64,000 nt of DNA from Agarophyton chilense (GCA_030374765.1 JARGXX010000093.1:310001-374000); one strand, 5' to 3'; positions 35,145 to 46,902 are shown, counted from the stretch's first letter. The notes: a model not told the origin generated them from the sequence alone. Numbers and translations: made by a program.

Positions 35145-38100
35145 TTATCCCTCTTGGGCGTTTACCAGCGTGGCTGGGAGTGCGGTCCCCGCAAGGCGGT
35201 GGTATCGCATTACCGCGGAGCGCGGGAGGTGCTCGATGGGCTCCGGGGTGTCCCACGCCGGCCCGTATCCGTACCAGCGGGTCCGGTACTGGAGCACCCC
35301 GTGCTCATCGTAGCTATGTCCGACGATTCGGTCGAGGACGTACTCCTGCACGTAAACTTGCCGGCCTTGCCGGGTGGTGGTGACCCGAGCCTCAGCGCCG
35401 CGTGGTGCTGGGCTCGTCGTCGCCTGTTCCGGGTCACCCGGTCTGTCATTCCGCTCTGCGGTTGTTGCCAGGTTGCCGGGGCTGCCGTACTGCTTCGTGG
35501 AAGTTGCCGGCGCGGCCGGGCTGGGTTTCCGCTGGGCGGTAGGGGCTTCCCTGAAGTCCGCCCTTACCGCGAGTTTGCGTGGGTCCTTCCGTCTTGGTGA
35601 CGGTTCGCCGGAGGCCTCCGCTTGTTTTGCGGCATGCGGCGTTCCCATTGGTGGGCAGTCTCCGCTGTGCGGAGCGCCGTGGGCGGTGAGTGGTTCACCG
35701 TCCCGGCGATCCACCTCCACGGGGTGGCTGTCAGCCAATGACCGGGATGCCGGGTGCCCATTGGTCCGATCTCCCGCCCGGGTCACGTGACCTTGAGGAC
35801 GGGTGGTCGGGCCGTCGCGGACGGTTGGCTCCGATTGTTCGGCAAGGGAGGCGGTTTTCGACTTGTCGTCGCACCCCTTTTCCCCCATGGGGTTCGTACC
35901 GTTCTCAACGGAGTGGCTCGCTAGACCTGCTTGCGCAGCGCCCGCCGGAGTACCGGTATCGACCGAAACGCTCGGTGTGCGACCGCGAATGTGCGGGGAG
36001 CCCTCAGTTGCTTCCACGCGATGCGGAGCGTCCGTAGGGTCTCGCTTCCCGGCTTCGGGTCTTCGAGCGCCTTGGTTCCCCTTGCGGGGTTGCGCGGCGG
36101 TCTGGTTGACCGCCGCGTCCCGCGGGAGCGGATTGGCGTCCGGCGACGATGCCCGTTGCCCGCTCGGGGGCCTTGCCCGGGGTGTCCGGTTAAACTTCCG
36201 TTGCGACGGCGATGCTTCCGCGATTGAGCGGGTCCCCTCCCCATCCTTAGACGGAGCGACGGGTGATGGTGGGCTAACCGCATGGCGGATATAAATACCG
36301 CTGCGCGGCGCCCGTAAGGGTAGCTGGCCGCGAGGGCCATGTGTTTCCGGCATTGCCGGTGGTTCCGATAAAGTCGGTATATCGGAGAGACCCCGTGAGG
36401 GGTGCGGTACCACAGCGGGGCATGGTGCCACCGTTGTACCCGTGGTATCCGAGGCCGTTTCGACGGGGGCTGATGCGTTTTCCGCCTGCGGCGGTGGGGC
36501 GGCTACGATGCGGTCTTGTGAAAGACGTTCGTGGTCGCCGTTCCTGTCCACCACAACGGTGCCGGGGAGGGAGGACACGACCCGGAACGGACTTTCAGCG
36601 ACAGGCAAGAGCTTGTGACGCTTGTCGGTCCGGGGGTTGTAGTACTCCCGGCGAACGAACACGTAGGTTCCCGGCTTGGGCGGTGCCGGTAGTGGTCCGC
36701 GTAAACGGTTATCAAAATCCCGCTTGTAGGCGGCCTGGGCACTTTCCATGGACTTCCGGGCGACCGGTACGAGCTTGGTAAGCCAGTTCTTCCACTTGAG
36801 GCGGTATTGACCCACAGATGGGAAAGAGGTGACCCTGTGTTGGGGTTCGACCGCCACTGGCGGGGGTGTCCTGGAGAGCACAAGCTCGAAGGGAGTCAGA
36901 CCGGTTGTCCGGTGAACCTGCGTGTTGTAGGCGTAGGTGATAGCATCAGAATAAATTTCCCACGTCATTGGGTGATCGGATACGTAGGAGCGTAGCGACG
37001 CGAGTAGGGTGCGGTTGAAGCGTTCCACCTGCCCGTTTGTTTGCGGGTGGTAGGTGGTAGTAAAAAGGTTCTTGACGTCGAGGATGCGGCAGACGTCCTG
37101 AAAGAACTTAGAGGCGAACTGCTTACCGTTATCGGATAGAACCTCTATCGGAGGGCCATAAACGAACGCCCAGTGCGTAACGAAGGCGTTCGCAACCGTG
37201 AAAGCGGTGATCTTCCGTAAAGGTACGGTGCGCACCAGCTTCGAAAAGCGGTCAGTGATAACCAAGAGGAACTTGTTTCCCTTGCGCGTCTTGAGTAGAG
37301 GCCCGAGAATATCGATTGCGACAAACTCGAGGGGCGCCCTTGCGGGGAAAAGCTTCATCCGTTTGGAGTGCTTCCGGAGTTTCACCCGGTTCTTTGCGCA
37401 TTGGGTGCAGAACTGCACCGTAGCGTAGCAATCAACCGCCATAGCGGGCCAATAAAAGTCCCTTCGCAGGGTTAGATAAAGATTTCTCCCACCGGAGTGT
37501 CCCCGAGGGTCGGATAGTGTGAGAGGTCGAGCACCCTGGTTTGCAGGGTGTGGGGGACCACGATCTGGGATCGGCGGTCCACCGTCCGGACGAGGTAACC
37601 GATGTCGTTTACCTCGAACGGGAGGTCCTCTCCACCGTTTAGGCGGGCACGTATGCGCGTGCAGAACGGGTCGCCAAACTGTTCTCGGATCATCTCCTCG
37701 GTGGAGATGGGTACAAAGGTCCCGGGTACGGGTGTTTCATTCTCGCGCGCTGCGAGTAGCTCATCCATTTCCATGGTGTCTTCCCCGGTTTCGGGCCAAT
37801 CCGACTCCGTCGGTGTTTCCCCTTCCAAGGTAAAGCACGGGATCTCGTCGACCTCCGGGTCGGCAAGTGCTTCACCTGTCGTAGGTAATCGAGAGAGGGC
37901 GTCTGCTTGGGTGTTCTGGACATCCTTTTTGTAGACGACCTCGAAGTCGAATTCCGCTAAGCGGAGGCGCCACCGCATTAAGCGCCCAGAAGGATCTGCG
38001 ATGTTCAGCAGCCACCTCAACGAGGCATGGTCCGTGTATACGGTGAAATGAACGCCCATGAGGTATGGGCGCAGAGTGGATAGCGCCCAGACCACTGCGA

Positions 38101-40435
38101 GGCACTCCTTCTCGGAGACCGAGTAGTTGCGCTCGTGGACGTTCAGCGTGCGGGACCAATAGCCAATTGGTTTGCGTTCCCCCTCGGGGGTGGTTTGGAA
38201 CAGTGCGCAGCCCACCTGGTGGTCGCTGGCGTCGGTGTCGATGGAGTAGGGAAGCCCAGGTTTGGGCAAGGATAGGATGGGAGCTGTCGTAACTGCCTTT
38301 ATCAAGGAGCGAAAAGATTCCGACTGATCGGTGGTAAATGGCGCAAGCTTCGGTGGCTGGCCCTTCCGCAGTAGCGCGTTTAGCGGAGCGGCGATATCCG
38401 AGAAACTCGGTATAAACCGTCGATAGACGTTGACCAGACCTAAAAAGGATCGGAGCTCCGTTTGAGTACGGGGCTCCTTCGCCTCACAGAGGGACTTGAT
38501 ATGAACTTGTTCGATCATTAACCGTCCTGGACGGATGACGTGCCCGAGATACTTCACCGTGTCGGTGAAGAACTCGCACTTCCTCAACTTGAGGGTTATT
38601 CCTGCGTCTCGCAGTACGGTCATCACGTCCCGCACGTGGGTCAGGTGATCGTCCAGGTTTCTGGAAAAGACAATGATGTCGTCCAAGTAGACAAGGCACG
38701 TGCGCCACTTGAAACGCGACATCAGTATGTCTATTGCCCTTTGAAAGGTGGCCGGTGCATTGGTTAAACCAAACGGCATCCGCTTGAAGCGGTAGGAACC
38801 CGAGTGGCAAACACACGCGGTTTTGTCTCGGTCCTCTTCCCGGACTGGGACTTGCCAGTAGCCCCAGTTAGCATCCAGAGCCGTAAACACGGTAGCGTCC
38901 CCGAGCGAGTCTATACAATCGTCCATGCGCGGGATCGGGTAGGTGTCCCTCACGGTGACGGCATTGAGGCGGCGGTAGTCAACGCAAAACCGCCACGTGC
39001 CGTCAGCCTTGAGGGCCAGCACCACCGGTGAAGCCCAAGGAGATTGGGCGGGCTCGATGACTCCAGCACGGAGCATCTTGTCCACCTGAAATTCTTCCTC
39101 CTCCCGAGCTTTCGGTCCCGCCCTGTAAGGGGGTTGTGCAACCGGACGTGCGTCCGGTCGCAAGTCTATCCGATGTTCGGTTGTATTGATCTCACCCAGT
39201 GAGCCGTCCCACATTGTGGTAAACTCGCGTAGCATTCCGCGTAAGCGGTCCCGGTGTGAGACCGGTACATGACTCAGGTCCAGGTCCTCGAGGGCCTTGA
39301 TCGGGTCTATCTCATCGAAGCTCGTAGGCTGTGCCCTGGTGTCAGGTGTGGGAACCGACGAGGTCGGAAATGCATCCGTCTTGACGGTTTTATCGAGCGC
39401 CAACTGCTGTGCCTCCCCGGAGGTTTCTGCACCGGATACCGGGAGACCATCCTCGGTAGAGGGAGTTATTCCGAGTACTTCGGCAGCCGTCACCTTTGTA
39501 GGGAGCATCGCGAGCGGGTGCGGCGTCACAGACCCAATGACTTGGTTCTTTGCCAGCGTCCGGGGAGCCTTTCCCAGATTGGCAACCAACACCCTGAAAG
39601 GGGAATTCGGCGTGACTTGCACGATTCCGTTCGCAACGGTTAACTGAAATTTCTCGTACAACGAGGGCAAGGGCTGAACAACCCGAAGACCGTGTTGACG
39701 GGAATTGACTGAAACCATAACCTGGCTCTCCGGGGGTATGGTGACTGACGAGGCAACGCGTAGCTTCGTAGAATCCCGGTTCGCCGGTGTGGGTTCCTGC
39801 GCAGCAGGTAGAGGAATGTGTTTCCTCGATGCCCGCTTCAGCGGTTGACGAACAATGGGGACGGTCGATCCGTCCTCAAGTTCCACCTGCTTAAGGCGTG
39901 GGCGGATGGCGTCGACAAACCTGTCGCAGTAGTCACATCCCAGTATAACTGGCGCGGCCAGCGAGCGGCACACAATAAAAGTTAGTTTAACCACCATCCG
40001 CCCTAGCCTGACGACCAGGTCGATCACACCAGCCGTTTTCAACGGGTTGTTATTGGCGTCTAAGACGTCGGGTACCGTTTCAGAACGGATGAGTGACCGC
40101 AATGGCGGGGGTAAAACCGATTCCACAATAAAGTTCGGCCCAGCACCTGTATCCAGGACAGTGAGATATCTCACCATAAACTGCGTGTGCAGACCAAGGT
40201 CAGCGTAAACCTTGAAGTTACGCTTGGCCATTACCAAGACTCTATCCGGGATCCGGTCATTTCTAATCCGTATCCACGGTCGACGCAAAACACCGAGGTG
40301 TTTAGAGTCCGCGTCTGCGGTGTCCTTCCTTGTCAGGATTTTCACCGGGGAGCGAGGCATCGGCGCCTCGGGCGTCGTCAGCCTCAACTCTGAGGATGCC
40401 TCTCCCGAAGGGGAGACTCCCTCTATTCTTTTCCC
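35145..40435 (-). pseudogene. Pol polyprotein of element B (PR-RT-RH-IN-chromodomain), one frameshift
   Basis: The frame opens at the slip site (40429-40435) in the -1 register to gag. Order: SPVKILTRKD leader, protease LDTGAGPNFIVE, RT (FCVDYRRLNAV, MPFGLTNAPATFQRA, YLDDIIVF), RNase H (IDTDASDHQVGCALF, EKECLAVVWAL, YTDHASLRWL), then zinc finger and integrase core (AIDILGP, LSDNGKQF, QVERFNR), a Pro/Arg-rich linker, and a C-terminal chromodomain (YVLDRIVGHSYDEHG, YRTRWYGYGPAWDTPEP) ending at 35145. One base is missing near 37500 (CTCGGGGAC), inside the zinc finger; the two pieces are 971 and 765 codons. All catalytic residues that I can place are present. The chromodomain would guide integration to marked chromatin, as in chromoviruses. 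Confidence 0.92.
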
Positions 40436-42534
40436 TGTACAGGGTCCTGGTCGGGCGAAGGCCCGACTTCCTCGGCAACGAGTGCATGATTCCGTTGCAC
40501 GGTAGCTACCGCAGGAGCGGGTTGAGATCCACCAGCGTGGTTTGGCGCTGGTGCGGCGCGTGCCGGCTGAGCCGGTTTGTACCGAGAATTCGGAGTGTGA
40601 GCCAATGCGTTGGGGAAGTCCGTCTTCGCGCGGAGATATGACGTGAGTGGCACGAAGCCCTTCTCCTGCGGGGAGAGGGCTTCGTAATTATCCACCACTC
40701 GCGCCATATCGCGTAGCGACAAAAGGCATTGCGGGGAGGTGTGCCCGCGCTCGTAGCACAAGTGGCACACCAACGTCACTCCCACGTTTCGCGGTACGGC
40801 ATTTCGAGCATCGGTGTATCTTCCGGGTTCCCGGTTTCCAACCCATCCAGGGCGCTGACTTCGTGTCATTCCGTTCGAGTACGGCATATGGGGGGCTGGA
40901 GTGCGGCGGTCATTAAGATATAAGACCTGCCCGTTCTCCGTGTCCCTTGCGGTTGAGTCAACCGAGCCATCCGTCGTAGACGGTAATTCCGTTGTCGGAA
41001 TAGATAAACCATCGTGATGGATGACATTCATATTGTCATAACCTTGTTTGGGGATGCCATCCGTCGCAAATGACGGTGAAGAAGAGTCCGACTCAAGCAG
41101 CAATGCCTTAGCGGCCTTCGACCGGGTTCCCGGATGGCGTGCACGTAGTGCATCTCCCTCTGCGCGGGCAAACTGTACGAGTTCAAGGTAGGTCACCTTC
41201 GGCTCTTGTTCCCTGTAACGGGCGACAAGAGTCTTGATGGCTGGATCCAAGCCATCAATGAACATCGTACAGCGTTCCCCAGCGGGGTATACATTACCAC
41301 ATTGGTGGAAAGCCTTATTCAGGCGTACCGAGTAATCGGTCTCGAGCTCGCCGGAGCGTTGTCGAGTGTCTCGCAAAGCGAGTATCGCCGCTTGTATCGC
41401 GGAGTTGGTTGCGTAGGAACGCAGGAGGTACTGCACGGCCTCGGGCCAGCAGGTCACACCTCCTTCGGAGGCTCGCGACTAGCCCCGAACCGACAAAAAC
41501 TGATCCTCAGCGACACCCCGTAGAAAGTAGGGTAGCGCCACGTAGGCTTGTCCTTCGTTCATTCCGAGTATATCGGCTTCCGCTACAAAGCGGTGTCGGA
41601 AATCCAAGACCAGAATTGGATCATCCCCAGTAAACGACTGGTTACGAAGTGAAAGCTGCATCCGCTTGATGCAGTCTTTCACTTTACCCGTGTCACGCGG
41701 TGTCCGACCTAAAGAGGAATCTTCTAGCCGGTAATACCGGTAGGACAGGAGTGTCCTGTACAGAGGGTTGGTGGGCTTCAACGGTTTGAGGCCCGGATGT
41801 CGCCGACCCTTGGGGCGCGACCGGATGGCCCCGTAGGTGGCAGAGGACCGCTTTGAGCGGGAAGAGCGCCCATAACGATCCTGTGGGTCATCGCTCACCG
41901 ACGAATCGGAACTCTCCGAGTCACTCGGTTTACCGTCCGACTCAGATGATGAGTCGGACGGGTGTCCGTGCTTACGGTTAGAATCCCGGTTCTTCCGGCT
42001 CTTCTTGTTCCGCGACTGGGTCTCTCGATGAGAGACAACCGGTCTAGCCACGTTCGTGGGCGAGGTTAACGTCCTCTCGACCGACTCAAGTCGGCTTCGG
42101 AGACGCTCGAAGCGATTCTCCATACCTTCTGCGAAGGAAGACGGAGCGCCAAAACACTCGAGTAGTGTATTGACGTCCGACCGCAATACGCGGATATCCT
42201 CGGCTAACTCACTTGGAGGGGGGTTAGCGAGGCTTCCTCGTAAAGAGGTGAACTCCCTCGAGAGGGTATTGTGAGCAGCCCGCAGGGAGCGGAGCTGCTC
42301 TTCCAAGCGTACAATCCGCACTTGGTCGACCAGCCGCGGAGGCGGAGAAACCACCGTTGCGACGGTCGTTAACCAGGAATCGGGCTGCGGGTCTTCAGTG
42401 CCGGTGACCGGTATCTCCCGGGAATCCGGTGTTGGAGCCAGAGCCTGTGGGACATCAGTGCCCCTGGCATCACCGCTTTGGCGGGAACGGCTGCGTGTTG
42501 CAGGAGGCTCCATGCTAGGCGGTTTCCTTGGCAT
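40423..42534 (-). pseudogene. Gag of element B, one internal TAG
   Basis: About 700 codons in one frame, from an ATG at 42534 (another in-frame ATG at 42513) to TAG 40423-40425. A coiled-coil-like stretch (IVRLEEQLRSLRAAHNTL) lies in the N-terminal third; a Ser/Asp-rich then Arg/Ser/Lys-rich part (DSSSESDGKPSDSESSDSS, SSRSKRSS) follows; the helical capsid-like core (LDFRHRFVAEADILGMNEGQ) leads to a CCHC knuckle, CHLCYERGHTSPQC. A TAG at 41479-41481 follows LSVRG, where element A has TCA. It is colinear with Gag A and much better preserved. Role: capsid and nucleocapsid of the retroelement particle. Confidence 0.85.
40429..40435 (-). promoter_or_regulatory. Predicted -1 ribosomal frameshift site at the gag-pol junction, element B
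   Basis: On the minus strand G GGA AAA in gag register, a canonical X XXY YYZ slippery heptamer, followed by GAA TAG (gag stop). Slipping back one base enters the pol frame (RIEGVSPSGEASSEL...). Element A has the same frame relation. No downstream pseudoknot was worked out. Confidence 0.6.
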
Positions 42535-42634
42535 TGGCCACACCGTCTCGACGGAAGAATAGAAAGCAAACCGGTGAGACCGGAGAAAACCCGTTAAACG
42601 GAAAACAACTTCGGAGAGGACACAAGCAATCTTG

Positions 42635-42657
42635 ACTTCTAAGTCGGGAGGCCAATT
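42635..42657 (-). other. Primer-binding-site-like sequence of element B
   Basis: Minus strand, directly after TACA of the 5' LTR: AATTGGCCTCCCGACTTAG then AAGT. It differs from element A at two positions although the surrounding sequence is otherwise diverged. Such conservation argues for a primer role. Confidence 0.5.
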
Positions 42658-43521
42658 TGTAGGAAAATGCCCTCAAGGGGGAAAACCTACGAAGACGTCC
42701 GGATCTTCCTCTCACGAGGTAACCGGCGCGGTAGAGCCCTCCCACGGATCGGCACGCAATGCCGGGTGTAAGCCGGAGCCAAACCGTCGCGACGGGCGCA
42801 GGGAGGCTGAAAGAAGCCGAGCATATCCGCTGAAGCGGTGCTTTCGTATCCTCTGAGGAGGCAAAACCCACGAGAGTGGCGAGCACGACAGGTGTCAGTG
42901 CGAGCCGCAAGAGCGGGAATTGCCCAATGAAGGGGAGGAAAATGGGAGGAAAATGGGAACGGAGGCAAGAGGGCGAGGTTGACCACGAGTCGCAAGAGGG
43001 GACTCGGGAATAGCCGGCACTGCCGGGTATAGCAAACTGTATACACGGGCGGAACCACGAAAGTGGGAATAGATACCCAACACACGAAGGCTGCTTGAAC
43101 GTCCAAGGGGGTTGGGAAGCCGTGCACCACGGGAAATCCCTCCGTAAGGAGTTGTATATCCGCACAGGCGGTTCGACCCAGAGCCAAGATCTGGAAGACC
43201 AAGATCACCCTTGTTGGGAAGACTTTACTGGACCGGCGGCCGCGAGGCCGGCGGCCTAAGTACTGTAGTCACCGTAGAATAGAATAAAAAATGTCTATCC
43301 TAAATAGCTAAATGTCCGTCTAACAAAGGGGCCAATCTGGCGGCCACGTGTCGCGCGGGCGCTGCGGCCACGCGTATGGCACCCGGTCCCGCCGGTGCAT
43401 CACCGGCATTCTGGCCATCGCCGTGAAAACGGATTACTATTACTCATAACGAGGTTGCACGCCGGAGGCTCCGGAAAAAGCTTAAGTCCCCCGAAACCTC
43501 CCTGGAGGACGTTTCTTTTCA
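42658..43521 (-). repeat. 5' LTR of element B
   Basis: 864 bp partner of 32124-32988. On the minus strand it starts TGAAAAGAAACGTCC and ends TTCCTACA. It holds the element promoter; a clear TATA box was not singled out. Confidence 0.88.
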
Positions 43522-44840
43522 CCTTTCTCGGTTTCTAAAACTTCATTTTCCTCCAAGGTCCCTGCATGTGCGGTTTAACCTGATCTTTCCCACGGCTCGA
43601 AAACCCTTCATGACTTGCTGCTCTTTATTGGCGGCATCGAGGCCGTAGTCGTATTATCCGGCTTTCCTTGAAGGCTTCCCGGCTTCTCGACCTTTTCGGT
43701 TTTTTTACCTTTCAAGGATTGATTTGTGGCACCTGCTCGGCCTGAGACTGCGTCGATACAACCATTGAGGTTCTTGTGGTGGCCGCCTGCCACTGAATTT
43801 TCTTGGTGTCTCCTTCTTGAAGTAAATTGTTTTCTCTTTTTGTCTTTTCTAGTGTTACATTCGTTAGATCTTTCGTGTCCTTCCTTGTAGGTAATCTGAC
43901 ACGCAAATTCATCCACTTTCTGCGGATTTTCTGACCGGAAGCCAGGTTATCTGAATCCTAATGATTATTGGCATATTCCTTTGGTCGCGTTGCATTAAGA
44001 AGTTGAACAAGTGTAAAAAGATTAAGAAGATTATTTCAAGATATTTATATCTCATTTCATCTATCTGGGCTATTCAGTAACAGAAAAGGCTTTATTTCGC
44101 CGAAGTTTACTGTAACGTCTAGCCCACAGCGTCACACAAAAGATGGCGCCCACAAAATTCATCACCCCACGAGAACGGGGCTGAGACAGAAGTTTATCTC
44201 TCGGGACAAACGCATTGCACTTCAGACCTAATCGCTTTTAGTCACTTTTACCACATCTCATGCTGATTGGCCTCTCACTTATACCCCGACTCTATCATTC
44301 AGAACCAATAAGGTGTCTGTTAATGTCTTACCCTCTTAAGAGAAAGACTTATACGTCTACATAACGTTTTGCCACGGATTATTGCACCACGAATACCGTC
44401 TACTGACGTGCCGCTCTTGCATTTGCGCGCTACCTTGAAAGGTTAGTATTCTCGAAGACGCCGTACTGCAATTGCACCGGGCGGCGCTATCCATGAAAAC
44501 CTTGACTTGGACGAGCACCTGGACAGAATGAAGACGATCGTCAAAGAAAACTCGTTAAAGAACTACTTTGGCACTCGTGATAAAAAACCAGGTATGTCGT
44601 TGGATGTGGGCATACACCTTGGTCACAGTTGAACAGCTAGGCTAGATTCTGAGCAAGAGGCCCTTGCGGGTCCCTTTGAGCAGATCTCATCAAATGCTTT
44701 GCTTCGTAATGTGCAGCAGGTCACATTGGCCAAGGTGGGCTACTCAGATGTGTTGCACGAAAAAAGCCAAGCTAGCAAGCTGGAATTTGGTGGGGATGAA
44801 CGTCTCCATCTACAATTCACCACAACATTTTATAGCTATT
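43522..44840. other. Unassigned sequence right of element B
   Basis: An ORF at 43608-43916 (-) encodes a Lys/Gln/Thr-rich peptide with no recognisable domain. Near 44490-44590 (+) LDLDEHLDRMKTIVKEN resembles the DEHL...VL..L....L segment after the YxDD of Ty3/gypsy RTs, which fits the relic just downstream. The rest shows nothing. Confidence 0.4.
44157..44183 (-). mobile_element. GGGGTGA MITE end fragment
   Basis: TTCATCACCCCACGAGAACG+GGG is the complement of one terminal inverted repeat of the MITEs at 30434 and 46760. The opposite end was not found nearby, so this is a fragment or solo end. Confidence 0.4.
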
Positions 44841-44844
44841 CTTT

Positions 44845-46195
44845 CCAAAACGGAAATTTATAGCGGAACACAATGGAAAACGAATTTAAACACCAAAAAA
44901 CGAAGAACTACATGTGGAGATATTAGAAAAGTCACATATCCCCGGGCATCCTGGCTCTGAGAAAATGGAATACAACTGTTCGAAACATTTCTGTCGGAAA
45001 GCCATGTAGAACGACGGTACGAGGTTTATATTGTCTTTCAATGAAAGACAAACGAATAATGAGGAAAGATCATTTACAAAGGAAAATCTTCAGTCTCATA
45101 ACATCCCAAAGTATGTTGGAATACGGTGAGCATGCACTTTTAAACAGAGCTGCCACCAAATGAGACGAGACGAGAAAAGATGCCGTTCTGTTCATCGTAA
45201 AAAAACTATTGAAAACAGTTCTGTTTATACCCCCGAAAAAACTCCATCACTTCGACCGAAGTCGTACAACTGCTCTTCGACCACGTGTTATCTAACAATG
45301 GGATACCACACATACTTATGCGTGATGCAGACAAGCTATTCAAAAGCAAATTACTTGAGAACATTCTGGACCACTGGACGTTCAGATGAACATGACCACT
45401 AAGGATCATCCGAGATCGACAGACAAACTGAGAATATCATTGTCAAAATGTCTTCAAATATGAGAAGCGTGGTACAGAAGAAACTAAAGCTTTGAAATAT
45501 TGTACTGTGTAAAATGAAAAACAAAAAGCACTCTACTCTCAACTGTAGATTAGGCTTGGCCGCTTTTGAAGTCTAAATTTGGAGAATACTTCATTCCGAA
45601 TTCACCAGAGGTATGCGAAGGAATACAATGAAATGACGAGCTTCTTATGATATGATGAAACAAAGAACAGCCTTTCGACATTTAACAAAGAACAAGCTTG
45701 GAAATGCAGATATAAAACACACGTTTCACGCAGATAAACGCATATGAGGATTTTGTTTTGAAGTAGGTGAGCTAGTGTTGTCAACGACAGAGATTAGAGA
45801 AGTATCAGAGATCTCAGGAACATCTAAAATGCCAACCCAGGGTCATGAGTCCTTTCGCAGTTCTTGAAGTAATGGGTCCTGTCATCTATAAGATTAAAAA
45901 CCATCTGTGATGAGAAGGGCTCACAACGTTTCTCATTACTCAAGATTGAGACGAGTCTCCCGACGAGTACATGAAAAAGGATCCATATGAGCAGAAATCG
46001 ATTCTGCGGATATCTTCAATTAAGAGGCGATTGCCGTTTTGGACAAGAAGAAAAAAAAATCGAATGGTTCATCATCTTGTTCAGTTTGAAGGAAACAGCG
46101 TAGATGATACCATTTGGATGAAAAAAAGCTATCACTATAAATGTCAAGAATTTGTAAGAGTATTTGAGAACTCGCCACGGTCAACAAGTTGAAAA
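44845..46195 (+). pseudogene. Chromovirus-type Ty3/gypsy Pol relic (relic 2): integrase to chromodomain
   Basis: Read across three frames. LHVEILEKSHIS and PGHPGSEKM (44905-44970) are the integrase zinc-finger start. VVQLLFDHVLSNNGIPHIL then MRDADKLFKSKLLENIL (45261-45365) hold the second catalytic Asp region of the core (S/M-D-R-D/A...F.S..), and MNMTTKDHPRS (45386-45420) matches MTTADHPQTDGQTER, but the Glu is lost. Near 45840 SPFAVLEVMGPVIYKIK is the C-terminal GPF..L...G...Y.L motif, followed by HNVSHYSRLRR. The end, 46070-46190, is a chromodomain: HHLVQFEGNSVDDTIWMKKS and CQEFVRVFEN. Many stops. No LTRs seen. It differs from elements A-D. Confidence 0.65.
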
Positions 46196-46607
46196 GAAAT
46201 GTGAATGTAACCGAATGATTCGTAGAGCGGACGCTACGAGATTTCGGGTGTACAGTTTAATTTGAAATACAGAATCAAACCACGACCGAAGAATATCTGT
46301 ATAAGAACTCTGTTAGCTACGGTAGAAAGAGACTAGTTAATACTCTTGTCTGGGATTGTAAAACTAGTTGCTGAAGAAAAACGGAGTACGAGAACAACTC
46401 TGTTACAACTGCGTTCTTGAGATGAAGGCCACACTGCCTCATGGATAAGATCAGACAATGAAAGTACCGCAGGTGACTGAAGGGCTGGGTTGTAGCTCTG
46501 AACGAAGGACAATGGGTGAGGAGTGTCGGGAGATTGCGTGAAAATATCAATTTGTGGACAGCGCGCCTTGTATATCGTGCTTGCATATCGCTGAGATTGC
46601 GACATGG

Positions 46608-46760
46608 TTCCGCGGGGTGAGGAGTGGGTCGATGTCAGCCTAACTTGGGGTGAGGTTCACCCGGGAGCGGGACTTCCTCACCCTGCCAGGGTGAAGCGCG
46701 ACCTCTTCACCCCAATTCCAACCCGAGAAAAGGGGAAAACAAATACATCACCCCGAGAGA
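46608..46760 (-). mobile_element. GGGGTGA MITE, copy 2 (inverted)
   Basis: The reverse complement matches 30434-30608 over most of its length, including GGTTCACCCGGGAGCGGGAC and the complement of CTCTCGGGGTGATG at its right edge. Some internal bases are deleted relative to copy 1. It sits just beyond the 3' end of the LPMO-like gene. Confidence 0.65.
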
Positions 46761-46902
46761 ACGGGCAATAAGAGAGACGGCCCATCGCTTGGAGAGCACG
46801 CGCGCGTATCTTCGCGATAACCGTCGTGGTAGTTGCTAGCAGCCAATCACAAGTAAATATTTTTATATACACATACAACACGCATTCCGTGCGCACAGCG
46901 CA

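Larger units (their letters stand above)
32124..43521 (-). mobile_element. Ty3/gypsy LTR retrotransposon, element B (11.4 kb, nearly intact)
   Basis: Same plan as element A, on the minus strand: 5' LTR 42658-43521, PBS-like site, gag, pol with a chromodomain at its end, antisense ORF, polypurine tract, 3' LTR 32124-32988. Only three lesions are seen in the genes: a TAG in gag (41479-41481), a one-base deletion in pol (about 37500) and a TGA in the antisense ORF (33540-33542). Protease, RT, RNase H and integrase signatures are all present. Flanking bases (CAACA left, CCTTT right) show no target duplication. Confidence 0.92.

Noticed and set aside
35085..36294. Plus-strand ORFs of 140-175 codons opposite the pol tail of element B
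   Set aside because: They have no homologous ORF in element A at the same place, unlike aORF-B, and show no domain.
42515..43208. ORFs of 216 and 173 codons in the LTR of element B
   Set aside because: They repeat in the other LTR, cross the LTR edge and have no domain; LTR sequence explains them.
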